A stretch of 64,000 nt of DNA from Notolepis coatsorum (Eukaryota; Chordata; Actinopteri; Aulopiformes; Paralepididae). How positions within the stretch are numbered: position 1 is the stretch's first letter; every line of letters begins with the position of its first letter. The DNA lies in assembly GCA_963971535.1 (NCBI GenBank), contig OZ020589.1, forward strand, positions 53,914,888-53,978,887, read 5' to 3'. Positions 10,410 through 47,545 of the stretch are shown here, piece by piece. The notes below the pieces were generated by a model. That model had not been told where the DNA came from. It ran no database searches and worked only from the letters and a program-made list of their open reading frames with translations. Made by a program: the position numbers and the translations under genes.

Positions 10410-11330
10410 TTAACTCATTGACCGCCACGCTGTTTTCACATCTCTACTCAATGGCGCCAGCGTTATTGACCATTTTAGCGATGTTTGCGGACCCATCGTG
10501 TGTTCTGTATTATAGCTATGGAGACAATAGTATGGCTCATTTGACAGGCATTGTTCATTGTTCAACACTGACTAACCAGTTCATTTCTACATACTGTAGT
10601 TTGTGCTCTATTACATGCTAAACATCACCCCTTTCCAAAATAGTCCAGTCTTTTTTCATAGATCGCGAGATATGACACGCTATATGCATTATGCCCAAAT
10701 CGTTCGGGTTGCTCACCTGAAACTCCAAATACTTCCAAATCAAAAGGTATATACCATATACATATGTGTCTTCACAAAATTATCAGGGGGGGGGGGGTTC
10801 GTTTTAACTCAAAACTGCGATCGTTACCAAAAGCATGGTTGAGTAAAATACAACACTGTGACCGGTACAAAAACATGTTTTAGGTTCCGTAAAATAGACA
10901 TAGAATAGACCTTACTTTAGCCAGAAGGTACTCCAAAAAGAATAATCCCGGTGATCCCATCGCAATCGCAATTACTCGTGTATACGGGAAACAATAGGTT
11001 TGAGGCGATAAAATCTCAGAGCGATTGCTCTGTCCTGATTCCCTCTGAGGGGGAGGAGTTCTTGCAGACACTCCCAGCACTAAAGCTGCCCCACACTAAA
11101 CTATCCCAGTTCAAAAGGTAGGTGATACTGCCACCTGGCGGGATTCGATCATCATTGCAATTCCACATAGGCAGCTGTGCCAGGGAGACCCAGGGAGCTC
11201 CGAGAGAGTATTTAGAACAGGGATCAAAGGAAAAATATCCAAGGATCAAAACCCAAGAAAAGTCGGGTTTGGCGCTCAATGGTTGGCGACGAAACCCGAA
11301 TTTTCTCAGGTTTGGCGGGCAAAGAGTTAA
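10410..11330. mobile_element. TTAA-flanked non-autonomous DNA element
   Basis: TTAA occurs at both borders (10410-10413 and 11327-11330). The inner ends are inverted repeats: CTCATTGACCGCCA on the left, and CTCTTTGCCCGCCA read inward from the right. There is no transposase. A run of 11 G lies at about 10787. TTAA target duplications are typical of piggyBac-type elements. Related ends occur at 6543, 36613 and 42111. Confidence 0.6.
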
Positions 11331-11528
11331 TTATCACTTCCAAAAAAACTGTTTTGCACACATTCATTTAGTTTGTCCTTGTCCATTAAATGATAAGGCA
11401 GCAGTCCCTATAAGACAAGGGATTGCTATTTTCATCTAAATAATTTCATGGAGCTGTAATTAACACAACACAGTGATCCAATGTGCCACTTTAATGTTTC
11501 TGTAGACGGGGAAGGTGTCCTGCTCATT

Positions 11529-35844
<24,316 letters not shown>

Positions 35845-36010
35845 AGCCTGGAGGAACTGCGGTATAATGAGCTCCGACTCGACTCGACCTGTGATGTGAA
35901 AGCGAGGGAGGCAGTGCGCTCGTCCTCCAATAAGACCACTGCACTTCCGCGTTCTATGGAGCTCGTGAGAAGGAGGGGCGAGGGGGGGAGAGAGCATGCA
36001 GGGATCAAAT
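35845..36010 (-). promoter_or_regulatory. Candidate ifi30 promoter and 5' UTR
   Basis: The 165 bp upstream of the start codon hold an ETS-type site GCGGAAGTG on the minus strand (35942-35950) and a CCAAT pentamer on the plus strand (35927-35931). No TATA box is seen on the minus strand. The call rests on position and these two motifs. Confidence 0.35.
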
Positions 36011-36307
36011 GAATGAATTTTGATTAGAGTCTCTTGACGCTCCCCCCCCCCCCCCCCCCACCCCCCCCGCTCTCTTCCATGAGCTCAAAATATAAATACC
36101 GGAAGAGTTGCGGTGGTCTTCGTTACATTAGTCTAATAATTCACCACACCGGTGATATTACCCTAAAAACCCTGTGACCAGAATGAAGCAATATCCATTG
36201 CTTTACTTGATAGATGCAACTGATAGATGGTCTGGCATTTCCATGGTATATATTCCATGGTATATATGGTATTTAATAAGTGCATACCACTCCATATTAA
36301 TACAATT
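36011..36307. other. Upstream region of ifi30 with poly-C tract
   Basis: An almost pure C run occupies about 36043-36069. A plus-strand TATAAATA lies at about 36092 but faces away from ifi30. No coding signal is seen. Confidence 0.5.
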
Positions 36308-36362
36308 TGTAAGTCGTTTTGGATAAAAGCGTCAGAGCTCTAAATGACTAAATGTAAATGTA
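36308..36362 (+). mobile_element. SINE 3' tail remnant
   Basis: GTAAGTCGTTTTGGATAAAA and CTAAATGACTAAATGTAAAT form the tail shared by many fish SINEs. The head is missing. Confidence 0.6.
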
Positions 36363-36612
36363 CTGTAGATGTGTAGGCTAATGTGGACATAGTTATTGTT
36401 AGCTATTGTTTTAAATATGAGTTGTATGTCTGTGTCTATGCTTCATCAGTTTAGTGGTGTGTGATCTGAGTTGTTTAATTAAAATTGATCTTTTCCCTCA
36501 CATGTCTCATTTGGTGACCACATTTGGTGACAGTATGGCGATTTTATGGGACAGAAAAGTAAAACTGAATAACCAATAATAATAATAATCAAACCGTAAA
36601 CAAAGAGGCCTA

Positions 36613-36848
36613 TTAACTCATTCAGCGCCAGTCACGATGATAGTCGGGTTAACTCGCCATCGCTTGAGCGCCAATCACGAGTATAGTCGGGTTTTAATCG
36701 GTATTTCTTTTATTAGCGACATCCATTCATTTCCATCCATCTAGCCTGATGTTATCGTTGGGAATGGGTCTGAGCTCGCAAAAGGGCAAATACCGCCGCC
36801 TACGCCTTCCAGCGGGTATTGCACTCCACTGGGAATGGTGTAGTTTCT
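36613..36848 (+). mobile_element. Left end of TTAA-type element, truncated
   Basis: TTAA (36613-36616) is followed by CTCATTCAGCGCCA and internal ATAGTCGGGTT repeats, homologous to the reverse copy at about 6343-6546. It is cut off by the left arm of the inverted repeat. Confidence 0.6.
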
Positions 36849-37629
36849 TTTGTTCTAAAGAGTTGACCACATTTGCTAGTGTGGGGGTCTCCTAAATACA
36901 ATTCAACAACAGCGGGGGTTTCATAGGGGCTCAAACAGTTCCTGTCACGCTAGTATCACCCCTTAGGGCACACCAGACTTTTGCATTATGGTTTTTCTAA
37001 TTATACACACATTTATTATGAAATGCCAGTCAAGGATACCACAACATCATCCAAAGGTTCAAGCTCCTGGAAGGGAATGTTTACTGTCTGAACCATCACA
37101 GGTATGGCATTGGAAAGACTTTCCTTTTGAACGGTATTATGAAAATGGGCATAGCCTAAGCATTCATGTTAGTGCAGGCTAAGCAAGATGCTGGGACCAT
37201 GGGACACCTGGACATGGGACATTATGGCATGCTTTTTTCAAAAGGGAGAATGTATGAATATTATAATCTATATTGTTGGAAAAAGGTTGTCCAAATTAGA
37301 ACTTTTCCTGAGATAGTTCAGATTACAACAATTATCTTGAGTTATATGAGTGGAACATTTAGAATCTTAATGCACTGGACCCAGTTGGCTTAGGCCGTAG
37401 TGCTTATATTTAGATTAGAAGCTGTATACAATAAACATTATTCTTATACAAGAATCAAGAATCAAGAGGTTTATTTGTCACATACTGTACATACCAGGGC
37501 ATACAGTGAAATGCGGGTGGTCATGCCCGCTTTGATTGTGCAATAATACAATAATAAAATAGGCATAGAAAAAAAATAAACTGAAAAATTTAAATAGGTA
37601 AGACACAAGATATGCATGGTAAAAAAAAA
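36849..37629 (-). repeat. Inverted repeat, left arm (about 781 bp)
   Basis: This arm is the reverse complement of 38122-38903. I found only two substitutions and a homopolymer-length difference. It includes, in reverse, the first 98 bp of the LTR that starts at 38805 and the last 180 bp of the LINE 3' UTR ending near 38302. Confidence 0.95.
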
Positions 37630-37639
37630 CACCCCAACC

Positions 37640-38302
<663 letters not shown>

Positions 38303-38804
38303 GTATAAGAATAATGTTTATTGTATACAGCTTCTAATCTAAATATAAGCACTACGGCCTAAGCCAACTGGGTCCAGTGCATTAAGATTCTAAATGTTCC
38401 ACTCATATAACTCAAGATAATTGTTGTAATCTGAACTATCTCAGGAAAAGTTCTAATTTGGACAACCTTTTTCCAACAATATAGATTATAATATTCATAC
38501 ATTCTCCCTTTTGAAAAAAGCATGCCATAATGTCCCATGTCCAGGTGTCCCATGGTCCCAGCATCTTGCTTAGCCTGCACTAACATGAATGCTTAGGCTA
38601 TGCCCATTTTCATAATACCGTTCAAAAGGAAAGTCTTTCCAATGCCATACCTGTGATGGTTCAGACAGTAAACATTCCCTTCCAGGAGCTTGAACCTTTG
38701 GATGATGTTGTGGTATCCTTGACTGGCATTTCATAATAAATGTGTGTATAATTAGAAAAACCATAATGCAAAAGTCTGGTGTGCCCTAAGGGGTGATACT
38801 AGCG

Positions 38805-39835
38805 TGACAGGAACTGTTTGAGCCCCTATGAAACCCCCGCTGTTGTTGAACTGTATTTAGGAGACCCCCACACTAGCAAATGTGGTCAACTCTTTAGAAC
38901 AAAGGAACCAAACCCCCACTCGTGTGACTGAGGACTGTATGGTAATGGGGCCACAGCAGGCCAGCCCAAACTAGATAACAAGAAGAATGTGCTTACAGAA
39001 TGTTAAGACTGAAACTAATTAAACCATATCATTTAAAAAGGTAACTGACTTATTAGACTTAAATGTCATGTAGAATGTCAATCTGGTTATGAAGGTAATA
39101 GAGTGTCAGTTCACTCTTGTTGTAAACCATAAATATAGAAAAGGTTCTAGTGTTAAAAACTGTTAACTCATCAAGGAGCCACAGCCAAAAAGGAGGGGGC
39201 CGCCATAGGACCACCCCTGGGGCCACAGACCAGCCCACATGAGGAGGAAGACAGGGGCGGACCAGCCCCCAGAAGACAAACCTGATTGGACCACTTTAAA
39301 ATATTAGACTGCTATTATTGGCTGAGGCCAGAGTATAAATGAGAACGTATGGTTAGAGAGAGGAGGCCAGGCCCCCGAGGGTCTGCGTCTCTACCACCGC
39401 CCATCCAGAAGAATGCTGTTGTCTTGCATGTGAGTAAATCATGGGAAAAACCATTGTTGTTTAGGTTAGAGTAATGTACAGATCCCTTATCTGTCGACCA
39501 GGTTTACTCATGTGTAATGCTCAGTAAGATTCTCTATTTCATTTGATAACCATGACTACTGTTTATGTACATACTAGGTTTGATGTGCAAACCTTATTAA
39601 GCCTATGTACAAACATGTTTGATGTACTATGAAATAATCATTGTATGTAAACAACAACCTTCTAATTCACTCTGAGCCCTTTGGCAAAATAAATCAGTTG
39701 AGTTTAACTATAGCTCTATTGTCTGGACTGCACAGTTTAGAGAAGACCATTCTACCATTATGATCTTTCTTCCTTTCCAGATAGAAACCTCATTGTACTG
39801 TAAATAACCTTAGATATTGATTAGAATATACGACA
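38805..39835 (+). repeat. 5' LTR
   Basis: Bounded by TG and CA, it contains TATAAAT at 39334-39340 and AATAAA at 39688-39693. It differs from the 3' LTR by a few short indels, such as the absence of AGTCATTTCAAA near 38870. The bases after it (TGGTGCTGTTGTTAGACC from 39840) are where a primer site should be. I could not match them to a tRNA 3' end. Confidence 0.9.
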
Positions 39836-42110
39836 GAAATGGTGCTGTTGTTAGACCCGTTCTGCATTGTACCCATATTGAGATCAAGCAGTAGAAAGGA
39901 CCGGGGTTAAGGTGTTGCAGTGCAGAGTTTTGCTGTCTGGAAAGGGGAGAACGGGGTTGTGTATTTGGTCGTGTAGCCACCAGTTGGGGCCCGGGGTGGG
40001 TGTTGTTTTTGCGTGCAGGGGGGTGGGGCGGTAGAGCAGAGATGAGTTCTATTACTTTAAAAAACCGCGCTTCCGAAATGTTTAACTCTGTATCGGCCAA
40101 GGTTAGGAAGTCAATATCATAGGATTGACTCTGGTTTTGGCGGAGGAGACGGAATCTAGATGGAGCACAGATGTTTAAGTTAAGCTCAAAACCGCGATCC
40201 TAGACAGAAGCACAGAAGTTAAGTTCAGTACCGTGCTGCTAAATAGGGGCACAGAAGTTTAGGCTCAGGACCGTGTTTCTCTATGGACGCACAGAAGTTT
40301 AAGAGACCAGGAACGTGTTTCTAGATGGGAGAGTAGATATTAAAGTGAACAGGAACGTGCTTTCAAGAAGATGTTGGAAGCGCTGATGGAAGAGAGGAGG
40401 GAAAGGTACTTGATTAATAATACAACCCAATATTGTGTGGAAATGCTACAGTATGGATTAGGGAATAGTGTGGGATTATAGTACTGTTTGATAATTGCGG
40501 CCGTTGAACGTGTCGTGAATCAATACGGGGCTATAAAGAGTACATTTAGATGTAAATGGGTTCGAAATCAACCTTGCGTTTGGATCAAGAATGATGCCGA
40601 AAACATATAGATGAGTATGGCTGTCCGAACTCCTGGAGAAGGAGGCGGATGGGCTCGCACCTAATGATGGTTGTATTAATGGAAGGAACTTAATTTGACC
40701 AGGTCCTCGTTATCTGTCTCCTGCCGAGCTCAGGCGGGCTGAGAGATGTGGAGGAAATGGTGCAATAGTATGTTGTTACATACCTTTTATTGAACAATGG
40801 TCAGTAAAGTCGAGACGAAATAGGATGGTGCCGAGGGGATTGCGATATTGGTTTTAATCAAGTAGCCGCCGGGCTAAGGATGACGTAGTGAAAGTCGTAA
40901 TCGTTATGGAGTTGGATAAGCATGTTTAAAATATTGAGACCGACACCTAAAGTAGCCCGTGTGATACAATATAGCTTTTGACTTTAGTTTGCGATTTTGT
41001 TCAAACTTGGGGTAAGGGATGGGCATTTTTTGGTTGCCTAAGAGCAGTAGGGAACCTACAAAAATGATAACCAAGTAGCATCCTGCTGAAAGGGCTGTTT
41101 ATCTGGACGATTAGACCATCGTTGCGTGAGCTCGTAGATGTGTGTGGAGTTAAAGCCGGCCGGCTGAGATGATTATGAGGAGGAAATTATGTTGTTGTTG
41201 TTGGACGTTTGGATGACATAAGTGAGCACTTATGAGGGTGTTGGTGTGTAACTATGGCGAATGTGAGCTGTAAGTATGTTTGGAGAGTGACTGTTGTAGT
41301 GTTTATGAAGGTATGCGGGTGTGTGTGGTTTATAAATGTATTGTTTACGTGTGCAAGTTGTTTAGAGTTAGATTGGTATAGTACTGAGTGGACTGAATGA
41401 ATGCGCAGATCTTGAACGCATATAGGAACATCACATAACGCGCGGATCCCAGGAAGTGTGTTGAACCCTCACATGAGGAGCGGAATAATGTTGGCTAGCT
41501 ACTTAGCTGGTATGAGCGTTTAGGGTGTAACGCCGTGATAAGAGCTCGTGCAATGTTATGATTAGAAGCGGCGTGGTGGCGGTAGATAAGGGATTTTGGG
41601 GTGTGAAGCGATTGTTTAATGATAACGTTGATTGAGAGTTGTTTGCAAAAGTAGGACGCTTCGGTTGTAATGTTGTATGGCTCTGTGCGAGACCACCGCG
41701 GTGCACCCTTGGGAAAGGGGAGCTGGCTATTAGTGCTAAGCTAAGCTAAGCTACCTATGCTAAGCTGAACTAACGGGGCTAGTAGGCTAACTGTGCTAAC
41801 GATGCTGATGTGCAGGGTACGGATGATTCTTTTCATGTTGTATGAACGTACGTTATTATATTTTGTACTACGTGTGACGTAGGGTTGCGTTATACTGGAG
41901 ACAGTTGACAGTGTTTTGTGTAGAGACTGTATAGCATTATGCAACTTGTGACCACCAGCGGCGGGCTGGCAGAGAACAACTTCCGGGTTTGACAGGAAGC
42001 GCCGTAGCGGCCATTTTAGTTGTAGTTTTTTATCGCCTTGTTCCGTTGCATAATGGCGGAGGAAGAGAAGTGTATATTTTTGCTGTGTTGTAAAAATAAT
42101 GTTTTATTTC

Positions 42111-43063
42111 TTAACACTTTGATCGCCATGGTTAAATTCATAATTTACCATCCCTAGCCAGCTCTATTTGTCTATGGAGAAGTTCCCCTTCTTTGCAGGG
42201 CTATAACTTTTTAAATTCTATTGCTAAATTGACATTATTATGGCCCATTCAATGTCCTATATCCATTGTTCAGGGTGTAGCAACGATATACTTTTTCATT
42301 CACATATTCATACTAAAATATGGTCTAAAGTATAAGTATGTTTTTATCGTTTTCTGCAGCTTTCTTCAGAACTTGATTTATAGCCCCAAATGCATTATAT
42401 TGATGATCAAATACATTTTGGTAGCGATCGGTATGAAAAATTTCAACTGGAGGTACTTCTAGAAGTTACTACGTATCATCTGATATTGACCGGATGGGCG
42501 AGGGGGCGTTTATAATTCCGTGGGCAACGTTATACCATTCATCTAGTGTGGGTCATATGATCATCAGATCAGTTAGTATAGAATACGTTAGAAAATAACG
42601 TTGAAACTCACCGTATCTTCCTCGCGCCGTTGGACGATCAGCGTGGAGTAGATAGTTTTCGATTATGGGATGTTGATCCTGATGAACCATTTCCAGGTTG
42701 TATAATACTATATACGTCCAAATAACGTTGTTTATTGAGTTAGGGCGAGCGATTGATTATCCAGTGTGTTGAGATAGAGTCCTGCTAATGATCGCGAGTG
42801 CCCGGACGATTTATGGATGAGCACTTCCTGTTTGACGAGTCACTTCCTGTTGGCGATCTGCCGATCGGCCACCAGATGGCGCTCTTGAACCGCTAGAGAG
42901 TTGAGTGGAGATCAGCAGTATATCTCAGGACCCCGGAGGAGAAATATGATTTCGATCACAGATTTTTGAAATATTGACATCAAAGACGAGTTACGGCGTC
43001 TTCGGCAGAATGAGCATGGCTAGGAATGACGTCTAAACACGCCATCAGCGATTAAAGTGTTAA
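42111..43063. mobile_element. TTAA-flanked MITE nested in LTR element
   Basis: TTAA lies at 42111-42114 and 43060-43063. The ends are inverted: CACTTTGATCGCCATGG on the left and CACTTTAATCGCTGATGG inward from the right. A motif CCACCAGATGGCGCTC at 42869-42884 closely resembles the CTCF consensus. No transposase is present. Confidence 0.65.
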
Positions 43064-44683
43064 ACGAGTGGCCTTGATGAACTGCTTGTGTTTGTACATT
43101 AAATAATGTTGTGTTAAATTGTCATTTTTAAATCTGTTTAGGTTGTGCAATTGTTTTGAAAGATGTTTTAGTATAGATAAGTGATGTTGTGTTTATGCTT
43201 GTTTAGATTGTTAAATCTTTAATGCACTGTTGATTTACATAGGCTGATGTTACATTGAAGTTTGAACAAGCCCAGTCATAAAGGAGGATAATTTAGTGGC
43301 GGGGGACTTGATTTATGTTTTTTTAATGATTAAATGACACTGTTTACAATAATTGGATGTATGTTTTTATAACTGTGGGATTGCTTTCATTCCATAGTTT
43401 CTCTGTGCTTAGAATAAATGATACTGTCTGTGACTAGAATAACAGGCAACTGTATGTTAATTCGGCTATGGGGGAGGGTTAGTCTTCCCCGGGGGCTGTA
43501 GGAATGTAAGGTTAATTCTACCCTGAGAGGCGGCTTGCCTCTGGGAGATGAAATGTGTGATTAACCCTTTTGATGGTTTACAGGGGGCCTATATTCACGG
43601 AGGGAGTAGATAGGGCCTTTATGCCAAGGGGGGTTTATGCAAAAGGGGGATGGGGTCCATCTGTTGTTTTATAAATAGCAATTTGGGTAAAACCTGTTGT
43701 TTATGGTATGCAACTGGTGTTTATAGTAGCTATTTAAGTCACAGCCACGGGGGATGGTAAAACCTGTTGTTAGATGGTTACAGTTAAACAGCCAGATAAA
43801 GAGTAGGGGTCAGAGGTGAAGATTGCAGAGGGCAGTTGGTGAAAAATAACAGTAGAGGTATTTTTACAACAGGGACACAAGACGTGAGCATGCTGGACAT
43901 AGAGGGTGACAGGAGGGTGAGACAGTTGGCGGCTAATACAGGAAACAGTTGGAGTAAGAGTGAGGATAAAATCAAAAAGTAGGCATTCATTTGGGGTTAT
44001 GACTTATGAATGATAACTGTTTTGGTATGGGAATATTTGGGTCTGTCTGTGCACTGGAAGGCATGGATAGGTCTGAATTAAAGCTGGATTCCAGTCCATC
44101 TTTGAAGTGAGGGAAGAGGAGCAGGAGTGAAGTGTAGACTGTATTGGCCTGAAGTTGAGAGCAGGAGAGTTGAGGAAAGGGAGGAGGAAGAACAACTAAC
44201 AAATTGTTTGTAAAATTGAATGATGATTAATGTGTTGTGTTTTGTTGTGCGTTGCGTGGAATGACATTTTGTTTGCATGAGTGAAACAAGCGTGAATAAT
44301 TTTGTCTTTGAGTGTTTACCTAGTAATCTGTGGATGATTTGAGTGTGGTCTGGTTTTTGTCTGTGTCTTTTGATTTCAGTGAGTGATTGAGGCTGTTGAT
44401 AGCAGGTCGTAAATAATCAAAGCATTAGGTAATATGTAGTAGGACTGTGGCCAGAAAACCGGCAGGTCGTAACACGTTTCTGTTATCTGGTGAAGGCCTA
44501 ACAATAGACAGGATGTTAGATCTTGTGTCAGGATCAAATACCAGCTGTGAGGACCAGCAGACCACATTTAGTATTTGTTGAATATATAGTAGGAATGTTG
44601 GCTTGTCTAACAGAATAAGAAGGATATCAAAACACTTGGTTTATAAAAAAAAAAACTGGAATTATTATCGCTTATCATTTGGT

Positions 44684-44794
44684 ATCATTTGTTTGAATGA
44701 AAGAGTTTATTTTGTTTCATATCATTTGTTTGAATGAAAGAGTTTATTTTGTTTCATATCATTTGTTTGAATGACAAAGTTTATTTTGTTTCTT
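44684..44794. repeat. 37-bp tandem repeat, 3 copies
   Basis: ATCATTTGTTTGAATGAAAG starts at 44684, 44721 and 44758. It lies inside the LTR element. Confidence 0.85.
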
Positions 44795-46493
44795 ATTTTA
44801 AAGAGGGTGTGGTAATTTTGATTTAATTTCTTTCATTTGATTTTATTTCTTTTGAATGTCTTAGAAGTTAAAGTCACTGCTTGAGAACTCAGTATACGTA
44901 TGGATGATGTATTGAATTTACATTTTTAGATTTCTTTTCTTTCTAAGAGAGCTGAGTGGATGGGTTTTATGTTTGTTATTTTTATTCCGTTTAACGTTTT
45001 TAAATATGCATGGATATTTCACAAGTGGGGATGCCACAACTGATTGGTGTGTGTTTATTGAGATGTATGGCTTTGTTTGATTTCTTTTTTTGTATTCAAC
45101 TATCTTTTCATGATCTGGGTGAGAGGGGAGAGTGCCATGAGGGCAGAGGCTGTGAAGCATCGGAACAGGATGTCTGAAAGAGCTAAGTAGTGCATTGCAC
45201 ATTTTGTGTGGATTTGTCAAAATGGCTTCTCTTACAAATTGTTAAATTGTTGTGTAATCAAAATTTGCATTGTGCTTTTGTTTCCTCACAGCTCAGTGGG
45301 TGGGGGGATGCAGAGACAATCCAGGGCCCGGGACACATGAATACATTACATTAGAATACGGCACGGTAACGTAAAACTTCAGTTGTTTCCTGGTTCTTTT
45401 CAGTCCAATAGTGGTTATTACCGAAAAGGGGGGAGGGGATTCTTGTATACATTTGCCCCCGCCTCTACAGAACCCCTGAAGGGGGGCCAGGTTGAACTTT
45501 TGTGAACAGATGTGGTACGCAGGTTTGGAATAAAGTCCAGGCTAATGAGAACCGTCTGGGACAGGTGGTCATGGGACAAAAATGATGACTAGACCTGAGT
45601 CGTGTAACCTGGCCTGACACATGGCTACAGCTGTTAGCTGCTAGGCACAAAGGAGGGGGGCGGAGCCGGTCTGAGGGCTGAGCAGGATACGTGTAAGCAA
45701 GATCCTCTGGGAATTGTGAAATTGGGCTGTGGGAAACAGGACAGTTACTGAACGGAGGCTACTGATGGTCTTTGTTTTGTGCACAATTGATTTGGTAGGA
45801 CGCACAAACAAAGGGCGGATAGATTAAGACTATGCAGGGATGAGGAATGTCATACACATAGATTAGGGAGTTAGACGCTAGGAAGTAGTGTAAAAAAAAT
45901 AAATAAAATTCGCCTTGGTTGTTTGTCTGCCTTTCCCTGCCCGTGGAGCTGTGGAGATGAGGTGGTTAGGTTGTATGACCAGGGATGGTCATAAGGGGGG
46001 AGGATAGATGAGAAGCGCAATTGATGAATTATGCAAATGTGATTGTACTATTTTAAGAAATATTTGCAAGAAAATATTATTTCAGAAAATATGAATGTAA
46101 AGTGAAAATTGTGATACTAATGTATGTTTTCTCTCAACCAGATCATCTAAGGTGTTGGAACAAACGTTTCTGTAGATTAAGAATACTGGGTGTTAAATGT
46201 GTGATTTTTAGATTAAATCTATTTTTAATTGTTTTCAGCATATTCAAAGTTTTTGTTTAAAAGGAAAAAGTAGGCCTCTGGCTGTGAGCCCAGAGGAACA
46301 AAGCCCAATGATAGTAGGTGGTAAACACTGGATCATGAGGGCAGAGTAGGTTAATTGGGGATCTGGATGAATGGGTCATTTGGATTCCCCGGGAGGGGGC
46401 CATAGTCAGGGGAAGTGTGGGGGAAAAACGAAGAAAACAAGAAGAAAGAAGAGTTGATGATATGTACAAAGAGTAATGAATACGAATAATGAC

Positions 46494-47545
46494 TGACAGG
46501 AACTGTTTGAGCCCCTATGAAACCCCTGCTGTTGTTGAACTGTATTTAGGAGACAGTCATTTCAAACCCCCACACTAGCAAATGTGGTCAACTCTTTAGA
46601 ACAAAGGAACCAAACCCCCACGTGTGTGACTGAGGACTGTGGTAATGGTAATGGGGCCACAGCAGACCAGCCCAAACTAGATAACAAGAAGAATGTGCTT
46701 ACAGAATGTTAAGACTTAAACTAATTAAACCATATAATTTTAAAAGGTAACTGACTTATTAGATTTAAATGTCATGTAGAATGTCAATCTGGTTATGAAG
46801 CTAATAGAGTGTCAGTTCACTCTTGTTGTAAACCATAAATATAGAAAAGGTTCTAGTGTTAAAAACTGTTAACTCATCAAGGAGCCACAGCCCAAAAGGA
46901 GGGGGCCGCCATAGGACCCCCCCCTGGGGCCACAGACCAGCCCACACGAGGAGGAAGACAGGGGTGGACCACAAACCTGATTGGACCACTTTAAAATATT
47001 AGACTGCTATTATTGGCTGAGGCCAGAGTATAAATGAGAACGTATGGTTAGAGAGAGGAGGCCAGACCCCCGAGGGTCTGCGTCTCTACCACCGCCCATC
47101 CAGAAGAATGCTGTTGTCTTGCATGTGAATAAATCATGGGAAAAACCATTGTTGTTTAGGTTAGAGTAATGTACAGATCCCTTATCTGTCGACCAGGTTT
47201 ACTCATGTGTAATGCTCAGTAAGATTCTCTATTTCATTTGATAACCATGACTACTGTTTATGTACATACTAGGTTTGATGTGCAAACCTTATTAAGCCTA
47301 TGTACAAACATGTTTGATGTACTATGAAATAATCCTTGTATGTAAACAACAACCTTCTAATTCACTCTGAGCCCTTTGGCAAAATAAATCAGTTGAGTTG
47401 AACTATAGCTCTATTGTCTGGACTGCACAGTTTATTTCTCTACTCAGTAGAGAAGACCATTCTACCATTATGATCTTTCTTCCTTTCCAGATAGCAACCT
47501 CATTGTACTGTAAATAACCTTAGATATTGATTAGAATATACGACA
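46494..47545 (+). repeat. 3' LTR
   Basis: This is the partner of 38805-39835 with the same ends and promoter/polyadenylation elements. Two insertions of about 12-17 bp relative to the 5' LTR suggest some time since insertion. A purine-rich stretch (about 46420-46452) lies about 40 bp upstream, further away than a normal polypurine tract. Confidence 0.9.

Larger units (their letters stand above)
38805..47545 (+). mobile_element. Large LTR element without recognisable genes (LARD-like)
   Basis: Two direct repeats of about 1.03-1.05 kb, starting TGACAGGAAC and ending TACGACA, bracket 6.66 kb. None of the frames in between shows gag, protease, RT, RNase H, integrase or envelope motifs. The longest open frames are about 100 codons and mostly on the minus strand. 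The plus strand is strongly G over C. A TTAA-flanked element (42111-43063) is nested inside. No matching 5-bp target duplication is seen, perhaps because the left flank was rearranged by the inverted repeat. It is probably mobilised in trans. The superfamily is unknown. Confidence 0.75.
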
